A stretch of DNA of 6,734 bases from Helicobacteraceae bacterium. GTDB lineage: Bacteria; Campylobacterota; Campylobacteria; Campylobacterales; Sulfurimonadaceae. Each line of letters starts with the position of its first letter. Position 1 is the first letter of the stretch. Of the stretch, positions 6,505 to 6,734 are shown one piece after another. The notes beneath the pieces were generated by a model. It was not told the DNA's origin. It made no database searches and saw nothing but the letters and a program-made list of their open reading frames with translations. A program made the translations under genes and the position numbers. The stretch is from assembly GCA_015488075.1 (NCBI GenBank), contig WFOM01000042.1:1-6734 (forward strand). Reading direction: 5' to 3'.

Positions 6505-6508
6505 GATA

Positions 6509-6538
6509 TTTACTTTCATAGCCGTATTAAAATATAAT
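6509..6538 (+). promoter_or_regulatory. Predicted sigma-70-type promoter for the nucleotidyltransferase gene
   Basis: A perfect TATAAT at 6533-6538 with TTTACT (four of six to TTGACA) at 6509-6514, spacer 18 bases. The expected transcript start near 6545 coincides with the AGAGGA ribosome binding site at 6545-6550, so the leader would be only about 11 bases. It gives the gene transcription independent of the flgA-ubiX operon. Confidence 0.6.
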
Positions 6539-6555
6539 GAATATAGAGGATTTAT

Positions 6556-6734
6556 ATGAATATTGAAAAATTATTAAATATATTAAAAGATGAAAACATT
6601 AAACTAAAAGAAGATGGAATTGAAATAGTAGCTATATTTGGAAGTGTAGCAAGAGATGAGACAGATGAATATAGTGATATAGATTTGGCTTATAAAATAA
6701 AAAAAGATATATTTTTTAAAAAATATATAGATGG
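6556..6734 (+). CDS. MNT-type minimal nucleotidyltransferase, 5' part (runs off window); likely MntA-like antitoxin
   Basis: An open frame from the ATG at 6556 to the window end, 59 full codons with no stop. The translation carries the polymerase-beta-type minimal nucleotidyltransferase motif: IFGSVARDE (27-35) followed by YSDIDL (39-44), that is GSxAR...(S)DxD with Gly29-Ser30 and metal-binding Asp41/Asp43. In HepT/MntA-type toxin-antitoxin pairs, this protein neutralises a HEPN RNase toxin by adding AMP to a tyrosine of the toxin. GAGGA at 6546-6550 gives a good ribosome binding site, five bases before the ATG. By hand count this stretch is about 21% GC, against about 40% in a sampled 60-base block of ubiX, which suggests later acquisition. 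Full MntA proteins are roughly 100-150 residues, so half or more is missing; the HEPN partner, if present, lies to the right. An aminoglycoside- or tRNA-type nucleotidyltransferase is less likely given the short N-terminus. Confidence 0.85.
   Translation, partial: MNIEKLLNILKDENIKLKEDGIEIVAIFGSVARDETDEYSDIDLAYKIKKDIFFKKYID

Noticed and set aside
1..6734. CRISPR array, insertion sequence, tRNA or rRNA genes
   Set aside because: I saw no regularly spaced repeats, transposase motifs, or tRNA-like cloverleaf or rRNA-like sequence on either strand.

Overview
The window looks like chromosomal DNA from a motile, Gram-negative member of the Campylobacterota (Sulfurimonas/Sulfurovum/Arcobacter-like). 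This rests on the AT-rich coding DNA with tightly packed or overlapping genes, the Campylobacterota flavour of DusB, LpxB (N-terminus reading SALEHSANIHL), FlgA and UbiX, and the flgA-ubiX gene pair. No genus can be fixed from sequence reading alone.

Layout. (1) Positions 2-2359, plus strand: the tail of an unrecognised gene, then dusB (tRNA-dihydrouridine synthase), then an unnamed 388-residue protein whose N-terminal half reads like a divergent PD-(D/E)XK nuclease fold. The three are spaced or overlapped as one transcription unit. (2) Positions 2323-3866, minus strand: lpxB (lipid A disaccharide synthase, TTG start) followed by a small membrane-anchored haem-binding (CxxCH) protein, whose 3' end overlaps tail-to-tail with the nuclease-like gene by 37 bp. 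(3) Positions 3867-3914: a 48-bp divergent control region with apparently overlapping promoters for lpxB and the next operon. (4) Positions 3915-6463, plus strand: a dihydroorotase-like gene that has lost most metal ligands (a pseudo-dihydroorotase, PyrC'-like), flgA (flagellar P-ring chaperone) and ubiX (flavin prenyltransferase), with 4-nt or zero-nt junctions. (5) Positions 6464-6734: a 92-bp spacer with a small tandem repeat, a small inverted repeat and a good sigma-70-type promoter. It leads into the first 59 codons of a MNT-type minimal nucleotidyltransferase that runs off the window edge. That gene is markedly more AT-rich than its neighbours and is the likely antitoxin half of a HEPN/MNT (HepT/MntA-type) module.

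Most of the window is housekeeping: tRNA modification, lipid A synthesis, flagellar assembly and prenyl-FMN supply. The parts that deserve a second look are the nuclease-like orphan, the pseudo-dihydroorotase heading a flagellar operon, the overlapping divergent promoters, and the truncated MNT gene at the right edge. I see no complete undescribed system here; the most system-like signal continues beyond position 6734.
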